A stretch of DNA of 64,000 nucleotides from Spirosoma sp. 48-14 (GTDB lineage: Bacteria > Bacteroidota > Bacteroidia > Cytophagales > Spirosomataceae), in contig NZ_MKUD01000002.1 of the NCBI RefSeq assembly GCF_001898575.1, forward strand, positions 173,232-237,231. The letters are read 5' to 3'. Below the pieces are notes generated by a model. It did not search any database, was not told where the DNA came from, and saw nothing but the letters and a program-made list of their open reading frames with translations. The position numbers were made by a program, and so were the translations under genes. Positions 52,674-63,500 of this stretch are shown here, piece after piece; within the stretch, counting starts at the first letter, position 1, and each line of letters starts with the position of its first letter.

Positions 52674-54221
52674 ATGGACTGTCAGTACCTGCCGCTTAGC
52701 TCTACCGGCCAGTTTTCGTCACTATTTCTCGATTACATTACTAAAACTGCTACTCTAGCCCCTTTTTATAATCGCTTTCCCGAACTAGCTGCCTTTGGTG
52801 GTCAGCTTAACGAGAAATCGTTCGATGAAGAAAAACGACGGGTTCTGGTCGATGCACTGGAACGGCAGTACAGCTCACTTGCCAACAAGCCTGACTTTTC
52901 GGTACTGCTCCAGCCGAACACCTACACGGTAACGACTGGCCACCAGCTGAACATTTTTACGGGTCCACTGTACATTATCTATAAGCTAATCACGACCATT
53001 AATCTGGCCCGGAAGCTTAAGGAGACTTATCCTGATTACAACTTCGTGCCTGTGTACTGGATGGCTACCGAAGACCACGACTTTGCCGAGATCAACCATT
53101 TTTCAATGTTTGGGCGAAGTTATACCTGGCAAACCGAACAGCGTGGAGCCGTTGGTCGGATGAACCCTCAGGAGCTAGCGGCCCTCTTCAAACAGATCCC
53201 TGAAAAATTGGCCTTGTTTGAAGAAGCGTATCTGAAGCACGATACACTTGCCAATGCAGCCCGCTATTATATAAACGAACTGTTTGGGGCCGAAGGGCTG
53301 ATTTGTCTGGATGCCGACGACGCTGCACTTAAACGCATTTTTGCTCCTATCATGCGGGACGAACTGCTGCATCAGCACTCCGGCGAACTGGTACAGCAAC
53401 GCACTGAGCAACTGGAGGAGCTTGGCTATAAAACGGTTATTGCTCCCCGCGACATTAATCTGTTCTATCTGGACGATCAACTTCGCGAACGCATCGAGCG
53501 CAAAGAGGATGGCAGCTATCGGGTTGTCCATACCAAACTAAGTTTTTCGGAAGCCGAACTCCTTAGTCTATTGGACGAACACCCGGAAAAGTTCAGTCCG
53601 AATGTAGTGCTACGGCCATTGTATCAGGAAACCATTCTCCCCAATCTGGCTTATATCGGCGGCCCTTCCGAAGTGCCTTACTGGTTGCAGCTAAAAGGTG
53701 TATTCGATCATTTCCAGACGCCTTTCCCAATTCTGATGCCCCGGAATTTTGCGCTGTATGTTCCATCCGTAGCAAACAAACGCATTTGTAAGTTAGGCCT
53801 GACTCCTGAAGAATTATTTCAGGACACGCTGAAAATCAAGCACGAATACATCGAACACCACGCCCGGCATACCCTTAAGTTCGACAACGAAAACAAAGTG
53901 GTCAATAAAGCGCTGGATGCTATTCTGCACAAAGCACAAATGGTTGACCCTACGCTCGAAAAAGCCGTTCTGGCCGAAACCAAGCGGTTTGCCAATGCCA
54001 TTGCCCGGCTGGAGAAGAAAATGCGACGGGCCGAAGAACGAAATCAGGAAACGGGCGTTCGGCAGCTATTAACGGTCAAGGCAGAGTTATTTCCTAATGG
54101 TGGGCTACAGGAACGGAGTGAAAACTTCCTGACATTCTACTTGAACGACAAATCGTTTTTACAGAAAATGCTCTCCGTTTTCGATCCATTCGATTACCGG
54201 ATGCAGCTTTGTATGGAATAG
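52674..54221 (+). CDS. bshC: bacillithiol biosynthesis cysteine-adding enzyme
   Basis: Adds Cys to glucosaminyl-malate as the last step of bacillithiol synthesis, the low-molecular-weight thiol used by Bacteroidota and Firmicutes. The N-terminal segment TTGHQLNIFTGPLYIIYK near residue 85 and PVYWMATEDHDFAEINHF near residue 122-140 are diagnostic. A coiled-coil (residues about 410-465) is typical of the family. The 515-aa length is slightly short of about 540. It precedes the cyclo-ligase gene by 4 nt. Confidence 0.93.
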   Translation: MDCQYLPLSSTGQFSSLFLDYITKTATLAPFYNRFPELAAFGGQLNEKSFDEEKRRVLVDALERQYSSLANKPDFSVLLQPNTYTVTTGHQLNIFTGPLYIIYKLITTINLARKLKETYPDYNFVPVYWMATEDHDFAEINHFSMFGRSYTWQTEQRGAVGRMNPQELAALFKQIPEKLALFEEAYLKHDTLANAARYYINELFGAEGLICLDADDAALKRIFAPIMRDELLHQHSGELVQQRTEQLEELGYKTVIAPRDINLFYLDDQLRERIERKEDGSYRVVHTKLSFSEAELLSLLDEHPEKFSPNVVLRPLYQETILPNLAYIGGPSEVPYWLQLKGVFDHFQTPFPILMPRNFALYVPSVANKRICKLGLTPEELFQDTLKIKHEYIEHHARHTLKFDNENKVVNKALDAILHKAQMVDPTLEKAVLAETKRFANAIARLEKKMRRAEERNQETGVRQLLTVKAELFPNGGLQERSENFLTFYLNDKSFLQKMLSVFDPFDYRMQLCME

Positions 54222-54225
54222 CCGA

Positions 54226-54813
54226 ATGACCAAAGCCGAGCTACGTCGTCAGTATCTGACCAAACGAAGGAGCCTGACTGCGGATGAAGTTAATCTCCGG
54301 AGTCAGGCCATAGCCCAGCTGTTTTTCGACTTTCTCACTCAACTCAAAAAAACACCTTCCTCCGTTCATTGCTTTCTTCCGATTCAACGACAACAGGAGG
54401 TTGACACCTGGCTGATTATCCGACAGCTTTGGGCGTTGTATCCAGCTATTGAACTAGCTGTTTCTGTGACAGATGTAGCCACTCATCAACTTCGGCATTA
54501 TCCTCTATTGCCAGATACATCGCTCCAGGAAAATCGCTGGGGGATTCCAGAACCCATTAGTTCCGATCAGTCGGCCATCGAGAGTCATCGATTCGATTTA
54601 GTCCTGGTGCCATTACTTGCCTTTGATCGGAAGGGCAATCGAATAGGTTATGGGAAAGGATTTTATGATCGTTTTCTAGTCAACTGCCGACCCGATTGCC
54701 AGAAGGTTGGCCTATCCTTGTTCGAAAGCCTGGAACAGATTGATGATGTAGAACCAACCGACGTTCCACTGAGCGCCTGCATCACCCCATCGGGTATCTG
54801 TTTTTTTTCGTAA
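54226..54813 (+). CDS. 5-formyltetrahydrofolate cyclo-ligase
   Basis: Converts 5-formyl-THF to 5,10-methenyl-THF with ATP, returning a stored folate form to one-carbon metabolism. The 195-aa length and the phosphate loop GYGKGFYDRFL near residues 143-153 are typical, as is FLPIQRQQEVDTWLII near residue 47-62. It is encoded 4 nt after bshC. Confidence 0.9.
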   Translation: MTKAELRRQYLTKRRSLTADEVNLRSQAIAQLFFDFLTQLKKTPSSVHCFLPIQRQQEVDTWLIIRQLWALYPAIELAVSVTDVATHQLRHYPLLPDTSLQENRWGIPEPISSDQSAIESHRFDLVLVPLLAFDRKGNRIGYGKGFYDRFLVNCRPDCQKVGLSLFESLEQIDDVEPTDVPLSACITPSGICFFS

Positions 54814-54842
54814 TAATTCTCCTGTGCGTCAAAGTTTTGGCG

Positions 54843-54850
54843 TAATTTTG
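54843..54850 (+). promoter_or_regulatory. -7 promoter element of asd
   Basis: TAATTTTG matches TAnnTTTG, about 78 nt before the asd ATG, so the repeat at 54863-54923 would be in the mRNA leader. Confidence 0.6.
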
Positions 54851-54862
54851 CACTCCAAATTT

Positions 54863-54923
54863 GTAATGCGGGTGGAAGCCCGCTTTTGTTAACTAATCAA
54901 CTGCGGGTTTATACCCGCATTAC
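54863..54923. repeat. palindromic element in the asd leader
   Basis: Outer arms GTAATGCGGGT (54863-54873) and ACCCGCATTAC (54913-54923) are perfect inverted copies. Each side also has a small hairpin: GCGGG/CCCGC and GCGGGT/ACCCGC. The second ends 5 nt before the start codon, so in the mRNA it could hide the asd translation start. Confidence 0.85.
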
Positions 54924-54927
54924 TACA

Positions 54928-55941
54928 ATGAAAATCGCAGTCGTTGGAGCTACTGGCTTGGTCGGTAGCGAAATCCTGAAAGTGCTGGAAGAACGTAACT
55001 TCCCCGTGTCTGAACTCATTCCCGTTGCTTCCGAGCGCTCGGTTGGTAAACAGGTTGAGTTTAAGGGTAAACCTTACACGGTGGTTAGTTTCGAAGACGC
55101 CATCGCTGCCAAACCTGCTATTGCGATTTTCTCGGCGGGTGGCAGTACGTCGCTGGCGCTGGCTCCCAAATTTGCCGAAGCGGGTATTGTTGTTGTCGAT
55201 AACTCGTCAGCCTGGCGGATGGACCCTACCAAAAAACTGGTTGTTCCTGAAGTCAACGCCGATGTACTGACTCCCGAAGACAAAATCATTGCTAACCCAA
55301 ACTGCTCGACCATCCAGATGGTTGTAGCGTTGAAGCCTCTGCATGATCATTATAAAATCAAGCGGGTGGTCGTTTCAACTTACCAGTCGGTGACAGGAAC
55401 GGGCAAAGCGGCTGTCGATCAGTTGTTTGCCGAGCGTAAAGGTGATCATGAATCACCCAAAGTATACCCGCATCCGATTGACCTGAACGTACTCCCACAC
55501 ATCGATGTATTCCTCGACAATGGCTACACCAAAGAGGAAATGAAGATGGTGAACGAGACCAAGAAAATTATGGGCGACGATTCCATCAAGGTGACGGCTA
55601 CCACTGTTCGTATCCCAACGATTGGCGGTCACTCCGAAGCGGTCAACATCGAATTTGAAAACGAATTTGAAGTAAGCGATGTGGTTGATATTCTGAGCAA
55701 TACCGAAGGGGTTATCGTTCAGGACGACCCGCAAAACAAAATATACCCAATGCCGCTGACGGCACATGGTAAAGATGAAGTGTTCGTAGGTCGGATTCGT
55801 CGCGACGAAAGCCAACCCAAAACACTGAATATGTGGATCGTAGCCGATAATCTTCGTAAAGGAGCGGCTACCAACGCCGTGCAGATTGCCGAGTATCTGG
55901 TAAAACACAACCTGGTTGAAACCGAGGCAACTGTGGCGTAA
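54928..55941 (+). CDS. asd: aspartate-semialdehyde dehydrogenase
   Basis: NADPH-dependent reduction of aspartyl-phosphate to the semialdehyde, feeding lysine, diaminopimelate, methionine and threonine synthesis. GATGLVGSE near residues 7-15 binds NADP, NPNCSTIQM near residue 128 carries the catalytic Cys, and IPTIGGHSEAVNIEF near residue 230 the catalytic His. The length of 337 aa is normal. I use the ATG at 54928, where conservation begins; the frame is open from 54886. Confidence 0.96.
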   Translation: MKIAVVGATGLVGSEILKVLEERNFPVSELIPVASERSVGKQVEFKGKPYTVVSFEDAIAAKPAIAIFSAGGSTSLALAPKFAEAGIVVVDNSSAWRMDPTKKLVVPEVNADVLTPEDKIIANPNCSTIQMVVALKPLHDHYKIKRVVVSTYQSVTGTGKAAVDQLFAERKGDHESPKVYPHPIDLNVLPHIDVFLDNGYTKEEMKMVNETKKIMGDDSIKVTATTVRIPTIGGHSEAVNIEFENEFEVSDVVDILSNTEGVIVQDDPQNKIYPMPLTAHGKDEVFVGRIRRDESQPKTLNMWIVADNLRKGAATNAVQIAEYLVKHNLVETEATVA

Positions 55942-55964
55942 CCGTTTTTAGTGATTAATGTAAT

Positions 55965-56000
55965 AAATCCCGTTCGGCTTGTAGCTGGGCGGGATTTTCT
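55965..56000 (+). terminator. possible terminator after asd
   Basis: An 8-bp stem AAATCCCG/CGGGATTT (55965-55972 with 55990-55997) with 17-nt loop and a short T-run. Confidence 0.5.
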
Positions 56001-56030
56001 GTACTTTCGGATACACTGAACCCTTTTTCC

Positions 56031-56807
56031 GTGAATCCAACGCCAGTTATCCAGCTACAGAACCTGCAAAAGTCGTATGGTTCGTCCCTCGTGCTTAAAG
56101 GCATCAACCTTAGCGTATCGGCTGGTCAGGTGGTCGGCTATATTGGCCCCAACGGAGCCGGGAAGTCAACCACCATTAAAATTCTGATGGGTATGCTCCC
56201 CGATTATGCGGGCGAAGCGACTGTATTGGGCATGGATGTCAAAACCAATGCGCTAGCGATTAAACGGCGGGTTGGCTATGTACCAGAAAACGCTGCCCTG
56301 TACGATACGCTGACCCCCATGGAATATTTGCAGTTCATCGGCCAGCTTTATGAGTTAGACCCTGCCCATATCGAACGCAAAGCCCTCGACCTGCTCCGAC
56401 TCTTTCAACTGAGCGACCACGCCAACGCCCGCATGACGACGTTTTCGAAAGGGATGCGCCAGAAAGTACTGCTTATTTCGGGGCTTCTGCATAACCCGGA
56501 TGTTATTTTCCTGGATGAACCGCTGTCGGGCCTGGATGCGAATGCCGTGGTACTGGTGAAAGAAATTATTCGGCAACTGGCCAACGATGGCAAAACGATT
56601 TTCTACAGTTCGCACCTGATGGATGTAGTTGAAAAAATTTCGGATCGCATCATTATCATTAATCAGGGCCAGGTGATTGCCGACGGTACGTTTGCCGAGC
56701 TTCAGCATCAACGCCCCGAATCGCTGGAGCAGCTATTTTCTCAATTGACGGGCAATGAAGGACAAACGGGCGTGGCTGAGGAGTTTATTCACACCCTGAA
56801 AAACTAA
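56031..56807 (+). CDS. ABC transporter ATP-binding protein
   Basis: A 258-aa ABC ATPase of the CcmA/multidrug-exporter type. Walker A GPNGAGKST near residues 42-50, signature LxSGL-type segment near residue 143 (here TTFSKGMRQK), Walker B VIFLDEPLSGLDA near residue 164 and the switch His in YSSHLMD near 199 are present. The start is GTG at 56031. The permease follows after 5 nt, so the two genes form one exporter. Confidence 0.92.
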   Translation: MNPTPVIQLQNLQKSYGSSLVLKGINLSVSAGQVVGYIGPNGAGKSTTIKILMGMLPDYAGEATVLGMDVKTNALAIKRRVGYVPENAALYDTLTPMEYLQFIGQLYELDPAHIERKALDLLRLFQLSDHANARMTTFSKGMRQKVLLISGLLHNPDVIFLDEPLSGLDANAVVLVKEIIRQLANDGKTIFYSSHLMDVVEKISDRIIIINQGQVIADGTFAELQHQRPESLEQLFSQLTGNEGQTGVAEEFIHTLKN

Positions 56808-56812
56808 TCGGC

Positions 56813-58477
56813 ATGATTACCATTATACTGTGGATTCTCGACCGGCTGAAACCGCTTTTCGAAGCATTGGGCGCCGACTACGGTCAATTGCGAGCCATTG
56901 TACAGGTCAAGCTTACAATGGACAGCCGACGAAGCTTCGTCAGTTTGGGGCGCTATGGAAAGCAATCTGGCGAGAGCAATACTAATTTCATCCGGATTCT
57001 GGCAATTTACGCGATTATCGGCGGGCTCATTAGCTTCGCTATGTTGGGTATTGCGCCCAAAGAAAATCTGTTTCTTCCGTTAACCTTACAGTTTAGCTAC
57101 ATCATGGCCCTTTGCGCCATGACGCTCATCTCCGATTTTTCATCGGTCATTCTCGACTCATCCGACAATCAGATTATTCTGCCCCGGCCTGTCAGTAGCC
57201 GAACCCTGTGGCTGGCTCGTGTGGTGCATATCACCAGCTATTTGTTTGCCATTACACTGTCGCTAACAGTAGTCAGCATTTTCATTCTGGCAAGTCGATT
57301 TGGCGCGGCTTCGGGCCTGTTGTTTTTATTACTGAGTCTGCTTTCGGCCATCCTGATGGTGTTTCTGACGAACATTTTCTATCTGGTGCTGATGAAATTT
57401 ACCAGTGAGGAAAAGCTTCGGGAAGTGATCAATTACTTTCAGATTGTGATGGCGATTCTGTTTTACGGAAGCTACCAGGTTTTGCCCCGGCTCATCGGCT
57501 CCGAACGAATGTTGCAGGAGCCACTGGCCCATCAAAGCTGGCATTACCTGATACCACCGATGTGGATGGCGGGAGCGACTGAAAGTTTTATTCAACCTGT
57601 ATTCGACCAAACACACCTGATTTTTCTGGCGCTGGCGCTGCTTACTCCATTTACTGGTCTATGGTTTATGAATCGGTTTTTAACTACCGATTTTACCCAG
57701 AAAATAAGTAGTATCGATCAGGACGGGCAGACAACGCCAACTCCAATTGCAACTACATCGACCAATCGGCAAAGCTGGATGGAACAACTAGCTGATTGGT
57801 TTACCAACGATTCACTTGAGCGAGCGGCCTTTGCTTTTACCTGGCGAATAACAAGCCGGGATCGGAAATTCAAGCTCAAAACCTATCCACAGTTGGGCTT
57901 CGGGTTAGCCTATGTCATCGCCATATCGTTTCAGAGCGGAAGCTTTAGTTCGGGAAGCTTCTTTTATCTGTTCGCGCTTTATTTCGGCGGTATTTATGTG
58001 ATGGTTGCCCAATACCAGCTCCGCGTTTCGGACAATTATCGGGCATCATGGGTATATGGCAGTGCGCCTATTCAGGAGCCAGGTAGTATCTTGTCGGGGT
58101 CACTGAAAGCCATTATTATAAAACTGCTGGTGCCTTTTTACACGTTGCTATCGTCCTATGTCCTGTTCCGATACGGACTTGACAAAATCAGCGATGTCCT
58201 GCTGGCATTCAGTAATTCGCTGGTCATGCTCTTGAGCGCAGCCCTGCTTTCGACACGCTCTATGCCCTTTTCAATTGAGCAGGATGCCATGAAGCAAAAC
58301 AATACGGCTCGCGGACTACTCATCAGCCTGGTGCTGGCGCTGGTTGGTTTTTCGCATTACGGTCTGACACGCATCCCGTTCGGCGTCTGGATAGCCCTAC
58401 CGTTTTCGATAATCCTTTGCTGGTACCTGCTTCAACAATATAAAAAGACTGGTTGGGAGTCGGTTGAAATGAGTTAG
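56813..58477 (+). CDS. ABC transporter permease (partner of the upstream ATPase)
   Basis: A 554-aa polytopic membrane protein with about twelve hydrophobic helices, with a soluble loop near residues 300-340. No sequence motif identifies the substrate. The pairing with the ATPase (5-nt gap) supports the role as permease of an ABC exporter. A family name cannot be given from sequence alone. Confidence 0.78.
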   Translation: MITIILWILDRLKPLFEALGADYGQLRAIVQVKLTMDSRRSFVSLGRYGKQSGESNTNFIRILAIYAIIGGLISFAMLGIAPKENLFLPLTLQFSYIMALCAMTLISDFSSVILDSSDNQIILPRPVSSRTLWLARVVHITSYLFAITLSLTVVSIFILASRFGAASGLLFLLLSLLSAILMVFLTNIFYLVLMKFTSEEKLREVINYFQIVMAILFYGSYQVLPRLIGSERMLQEPLAHQSWHYLIPPMWMAGATESFIQPVFDQTHLIFLALALLTPFTGLWFMNRFLTTDFTQKISSIDQDGQTTPTPIATTSTNRQSWMEQLADWFTNDSLERAAFAFTWRITSRDRKFKLKTYPQLGFGLAYVIAISFQSGSFSSGSFFYLFALYFGGIYVMVAQYQLRVSDNYRASWVYGSAPIQEPGSILSGSLKAIIIKLLVPFYTLLSSYVLFRYGLDKISDVLLAFSNSLVMLLSAALLSTRSMPFSIEQDAMKQNNTARGLLISLVLALVGFSHYGLTRIPFGVWIALPFSIILCWYLLQQYKKTGWESVEMS

Positions 58478-58483
58478 AAAAGC

Positions 58484-58515
58484 GAAAGCCTACTCACAAC
58501 AGCAAGCAGGCTTTC
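58484..58515. terminator. possible two-way terminator between permease and SusD-side lipoprotein
   Basis: GAAAGCCT (58484-58491) and AGGCTTTC (58508-58515) form an 8-bp stem with 16-nt loop; T-rich flank is weak. It lies between convergent genes. Confidence 0.55.
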
Positions 58516-58542
58516 TTTACGGTAGCTGTTAGGTCTTACTAA

Positions 58543-59061
58543 TTAGTTTACGATTCGAACGCGAACGGGTTCGGGAACGATCTGCGTACCGTCGTCCAGT
58601 GTTACCAGAAACAAAAACTGGATCTCGGTATAGTTGGGTAACGCAACCGGAGCGGTAGCTACACTCGGATATTTCTTCTTGAAATCGGCGATTGTCGTCG
58701 TAAATACCGCTGTAGTACCACTGCCTGCAATTGGAGCCGTGTTCAGGAGTGTTGTAGCATACGTCCCCGAATTGAGGTTCCCGACGGTGATGCCCGTTCC
58801 ACCACCCAGCACCTTGGTAATCTCCTTAATAGTGCGACCACTGCTGGCTGGTATCGATAAGGTGAATGAAATTGGGCCGCCCGATGCCAGTGAACTGACA
58901 ATGAAGGGATTGAATCCATAAGTAGTCGTTCCAGGAAACGTTACCGGAATAGCCGGACGATTGTCCCGCACCAGATCACTGTAAACCAGATCGTCTTTGC
59001 AGGAGAAGCTGCCACCAGCCACCAGGGCCAGCAACAACAGATTTAAAAGTATCTTTTTCAT
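58543..59061 (-). CDS. lipoprotein of the SusC/D operon
   Basis: A 172-aa lipoprotein. The signal ends in VAGGSFSC (Cys near residue 21). The body is rich in Thr, Gly, Ser and Val with beta-strand pattern, such as FTLSIPASSGRTIKEITKVL. It lies 29 nt after the SusD gene on the same strand, so it is probably the third surface component of the uptake system. Function beyond that is unknown. Confidence 0.75.
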   Translation of the reverse strand: MKKILLNLLLLALVAGGSFSCKDDLVYSDLVRDNRPAIPVTFPGTTTYGFNPFIVSSLASGGPISFTLSIPASSGRTIKEITKVLGGGTGITVGNLNSGTYATTLLNTAPIAGSGTTAVFTTTIADFKKKYPSVATAPVALPNYTEIQFLFLVTLDDGTQIVPEPVRVRIVN

Positions 59062-59090
59062 GAAAATGCGTGTGTGAGTTCAGTTAACCA

Positions 59091-60554
59091 TTAATCCACA
59101 TCCCACCACACTCGTACGTTCGACTGGGGAGCGGGGTTGGGGAAGTTGGGGTTCCGTTGAATTTCGGTATTGATATACACCGCCCGAACAGGTCGGGTGC
59201 CATCGATACCGGCTGCGTTCTGGGAAGGTTGCAGAACGGGGTATCCAGTCCGACGGTAATCGTTCCAGGCTTCGAGGCCGTTTCCGGTCCAGGCGATGTA
59301 CTTCTGGGTGATGATCTGGGCGATTTTTTGTTCATTGGTACCCGAAAGCGTCGCTACTGTTGGGTTGGCGGCCAAATAAGCTGTGATCTGATCGGCGGAC
59401 AGGCCAGCCAATGACAGGGATGCGGTAATGCCTTCAGTATAGAGAGCCTGCGGATCGCCGGGTGTGCCCAGCCGTAAAGCCGCTTCGGCCAGGATGAACG
59501 CCCGTTCAAAATTGGTGGTCATCCGTACAGGACCTTCACCCGAATTGCCCGTAATGAATTTATTATACCGCGACCAGTTAGTTACGGGTGCTGGCAATGT
59601 TCCCCGAAACCCGTTGTCGATGGTTACGTAATCGGCACCGGGCTTGGTGAAGAAGATCGGCAACCGAGGATCGTTCAGGCTTTTCAGCAGGTTCAAATAC
59701 CGCGTGCTCAAAATGATGTCGTCTTTGAACGTACTGACATACGTGTAGCTGTAACGCGGGTCCTGGCTACCGACTGTCGATCCGAACGTAAAGTTCATGT
59801 CGTTGGCGTTGGTCGTAATGTAGTTATTGCCCGTCAGTACCTCGTTGATGACGCTGGTGGCCAGAGCCGGTTCTTTACGGCTGATTACAGTCGCGAACTT
59901 GAGGAGTAGGTTATTGCCAGCCCGCTTCCACTTCGCCAGATCCCCCCCATAAATCAAATCTTCAACACCGGGCTTCAAGGCTGATGGAGCATCCAGATCT
60001 TTGATGCCTTCGCGTACTAGATCGAACAGGCTCTGAATGCCCTGCGACGAGTTACCTTTATAGATGTCTTCCTGTTTGTCGATACGGGGAGCCGTGAACG
60101 CTTCACCCTGTAATGCCTGCGAATACGGAACATCACCCCACATATTTGTCGCAATCGAGAAGGTATACGCCTTCATGATTTTGGCAATACCTGTATAGGC
60201 CTTTGAATTCGTCGCATCGCCCAGTTCGATCAGTTTCTGGAAATTGACGAGCCCACCGTTATAGATTTCGAAGCGCCACTGGTTTTCCATATCGGCCCCA
60301 TTTGTCTGAAACACATCATAATTGGCGGGGCTATTGTTCGCTCCGGCCAGATGTTGAACCAGTGTTTCGGCAAACCGATTGATCTCATTAGATTCCGCGA
60401 AAGCCGTACCTGCCTGAGCACCCGGTAACAATACAGCCGGCGTTACGGCTGTTGGGTTGTTGGGCGTAACATTTATATCCAGAAAGTTGCTACAGGCACC
60501 CATACCCAAAAACAAGGGCAGCAACAGGTAGCGTTTATGATTCAGTAAGTTCAT
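59091..60554 (-). CDS. SusD/RagB-like nutrient-binding lipoprotein (SusD-like_2)
   Basis: A 487-aa surface lipoprotein with lipobox LGMGACSNF (Cys near residue 21). The N-terminal part, DINVTPNNPTAVTPAVLLPG, and the long helical repeat with AYTGIAKIMKAYTFSIATN fit the SusD-like_2 family (TPR-like). It forms the lid over the SusC barrel and binds the oligosaccharide or peptide. The substrate is unknown. It starts 24 nt after SusC in gene order. Confidence 0.92.
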   Translation of the reverse strand: MNLLNHKRYLLLPLFLGMGACSNFLDINVTPNNPTAVTPAVLLPGAQAGTAFAESNEINRFAETLVQHLAGANNSPANYDVFQTNGADMENQWRFEIYNGGLVNFQKLIELGDATNSKAYTGIAKIMKAYTFSIATNMWGDVPYSQALQGEAFTAPRIDKQEDIYKGNSSQGIQSLFDLVREGIKDLDAPSALKPGVEDLIYGGDLAKWKRAGNNLLLKFATVISRKEPALATSVINEVLTGNNYITTNANDMNFTFGSTVGSQDPRYSYTYVSTFKDDIILSTRYLNLLKSLNDPRLPIFFTKPGADYVTIDNGFRGTLPAPVTNWSRYNKFITGNSGEGPVRMTTNFERAFILAEAALRLGTPGDPQALYTEGITASLSLAGLSADQITAYLAANPTVATLSGTNEQKIAQIITQKYIAWTGNGLEAWNDYRRTGYPVLQPSQNAAGIDGTRPVRAVYINTEIQRNPNFPNPAPQSNVRVWWDVD

Positions 60555-60578
60555 GAGATTCTTTGTTGAATAGAGTAA

Positions 60579-63500
60579 TTAGAACGTGAGTCGGATATTG
60601 CCACCGAAGTTGCGGGTGTTTGGTGGGCCGTTCAGGTCAAGCCCCTGAATGTTACCAGCTCCCTGCGTATTGATTTCAGGATCGGCCGGAAAATTCGGCG
60701 CATAGAAATATAGGTTCCGACCACTGACACCCACCGAGATCGAGCCGAACGGTGTTTTTCCTAACAAGCCTTTTGGTAAGGTGTAGTTCAGGGCCACTTC
60801 ACGCAGACGGTAGACTGTAGCGTCGAACACAGCCGCTTCGGAAGCTAATCCACCCAAGCCGGTAAAGCCCGTTCCACCCCAATACGCCTGTGGACTCAAC
60901 TGAATGTTGTTGGGCCGGAAGGTCCCGTCAGCATTCTGAATCACACCGGGTAAAATACGCGGCTGATCCCGATCCTGCCCGGTCACGTACAGCGAACCAT
61001 TACCCCGTAGATCGACCATCGGGAACGAGTAAAGCTGGCCACCCTGACGTGTATCGATCAGTACCGATAGGGCTATTCCCTTGTACGAAAAGGTGTTGGT
61101 CAGACCGGCGATGTAGTTCGGTTGCGGATTGGAAATGACCGAATTGGCAACACCAGGGGCAAACTGTCCCGAGGTTCCGTTGACCACATATTGTCCTACA
61201 TATTGTCCGGTTGGGTCATAGTATAAGCCATTCGGATCGGTATTCTGCACACGGGCATTGGCTGTACCGACAACGACACCATACGGATAGCCTTCGTAGA
61301 TCGACGGGGTAATGCCCGTAAATGCATTGGCACCTGACCCAACCAGGTTTGTGGCCGAGCTCCCCACCGACGACGATTTAACGCCTGGCGCAATCGAGAT
61401 GACTTTATTGCGGATTAAGGTGTAGTTGAGCGAAAGATCCCATTTGAAACCACTGACCCGCACGGGTGTAGCATTCAGAACAACCTCAACACCCTGGTTT
61501 CGTAACTCACCGACGTTGGTCGTACGCGTATCGAAGCCTGTTGTATTCGCAATCGCTACGTTAAAAATCTGATTCGTACTCCGGGTATCGAAGTAGGACG
61601 CATCGATGCTAAACCGATTCTTGAACAAACCCAGATTCATACCCACTTCATACGACGTCACAAATTCGGGCGTCAGGTTATTGTTCCCGATTCGGCCGCT
61701 CACCACAAAACCGGGAATACTCCCGTTACTGACCTGAAGCGGGAAGGTAATATTCGCGGTGTTGTTTCCATAGGCTGCTCCGGTATAGACTGATGTAAGC
61801 AGGTATGGATCGGCATCGCGACCTACGCGAGCAATACTAGCCCGAACCTTCGCGTAGGAGAGAATATCCGAATTGAGCTTAAACGCATCCGTTGGCACAA
61901 AACTGAGAGCCGCCGACGGATAGAAGTAAGTATTATTGGCCTGGGGTAATGTCGACGACTTATCGGCCCGGCCCGATAGTTCGAGGAAGAGGTAATTGTT
62001 GTAATTCAACGACAACTGACCATAATAGCCTATCAGCCGACGGGCAGTACTGAATTCGCCGGTGCCGGTCCCAGCCGTAAATACGGTACCGTTGCCCACA
62101 TTGTAGAAACCGGGAATGGTCAGCGACGAGGCATCGACCAGCACTTCCTGCGTTTTACGCTGGTTAACGTTATTCCCCAGCAACAGGTTGGCATTCAGCC
62201 CCTCTACGAACAGATTGTCTTTACGGGCCGAAATCAACAGATCGCCGTTGAGTTCGTTGCGGAAGAAGTTGTCCTGCTGGATTTCTCCGGCTGGTGAGCG
62301 TCCGGCCCCAATGGGCAGGGTAAGTTTGCGTCGATCGGTATAGGTGTCACCCGTTACGCGATAGGCTATATTCAGCCAGCTGGTGATGTCATAGCCAATC
62401 TGGAAATTGCCAAAGAAACGGTCTACCTGACTATCCAGCTTCTCATTATTTACGCTCCATTGCGGGTTATTGTTGGTAGTGGAATAATAAATACTCCGGC
62501 CATTTGCATCCTGATAAAGTTCGTTTGCCAGATCGTAACTACGAGGAATCCGGGTTATTTGGCCAAAGGCACTGGCCCCATTACCACCCGGAATCCCGGT
62601 CGATACGGTTTGCACATACGTTGCGGTTCCACTGATACGCAACCCGTTTTGCAGCTTCGACTCTCCGCCTAACTGCACGTTGGTCCGATTAAACTTCGAA
62701 TTCTGGATGATACCGTTTTGCAAAGTATTCCCAATGGCAATAATGTAATTCCGGTTAGCATCGCCCGAGGCAATGTTGACCGAATTCTGGAGGATGGTAC
62801 CCTGCCGATAAAAATCCTTTACGTTATTGGGATATGCCTGATAGGGCACTGTATTGCCCTGCGTATTAGTTACCGACGTAGGACCACCCCCAAAAGGCAG
62901 ACCCCAGGAGTTGGTCGAGTTCGACACAAACAGGTTATTGGCACCCTGACCGTAATCGTTCTGAAAGCGAGGAAGGCCATACACATTCTGAACATTGAAC
63001 GACGAGTTGACCGTTACCTCGGTCTTGTTGTTCTGGTTTCGGCCCGATTTGGTCGTAATCACAATGGCCCCAGCCGACGCCCGCGAACCGTACAGAACCG
63101 CAGCCGCTGGTCCTTTCAGCACGTTGACCGACTCAATACTTTCGGGGTTAATATCGGCCAGCCGGTTGGCGGGTTGTGTACCGAACAGCGTGTTCTGGGT
63201 CAGGTTAACATCGTTACTGAAGATAATCCCATCGACCACAATAAGCGGCTGGTTACTTCCCGTAAAGGAGGTAATACCCCGGATGTTGATGTTGGTCGAG
63301 GCACCGGGGGCCCCACTGGCTGCGGTAATATTGACACCCGCCAGCTTGCCCTGTAAAGCATTGAGCAGGTTTGGTTCTGATCGTTGCGCCAGAATATTAC
63401 CACTAACTTCCTGCGTTGCGTATCCCAGCGAACGCTTGTCGCGCTCAATACCCTGTGCCGTTACGACAATTTCGTCCAGGCTTTGCGCGCCAGTGACTAA

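Noticed and set aside
54843-54927. Riboswitch (lysine type) upstream of asd
   Set aside because: The leader is only about 75 nt and consists of simple palindromes; it is too short and lacks the known lysine-riboswitch core.
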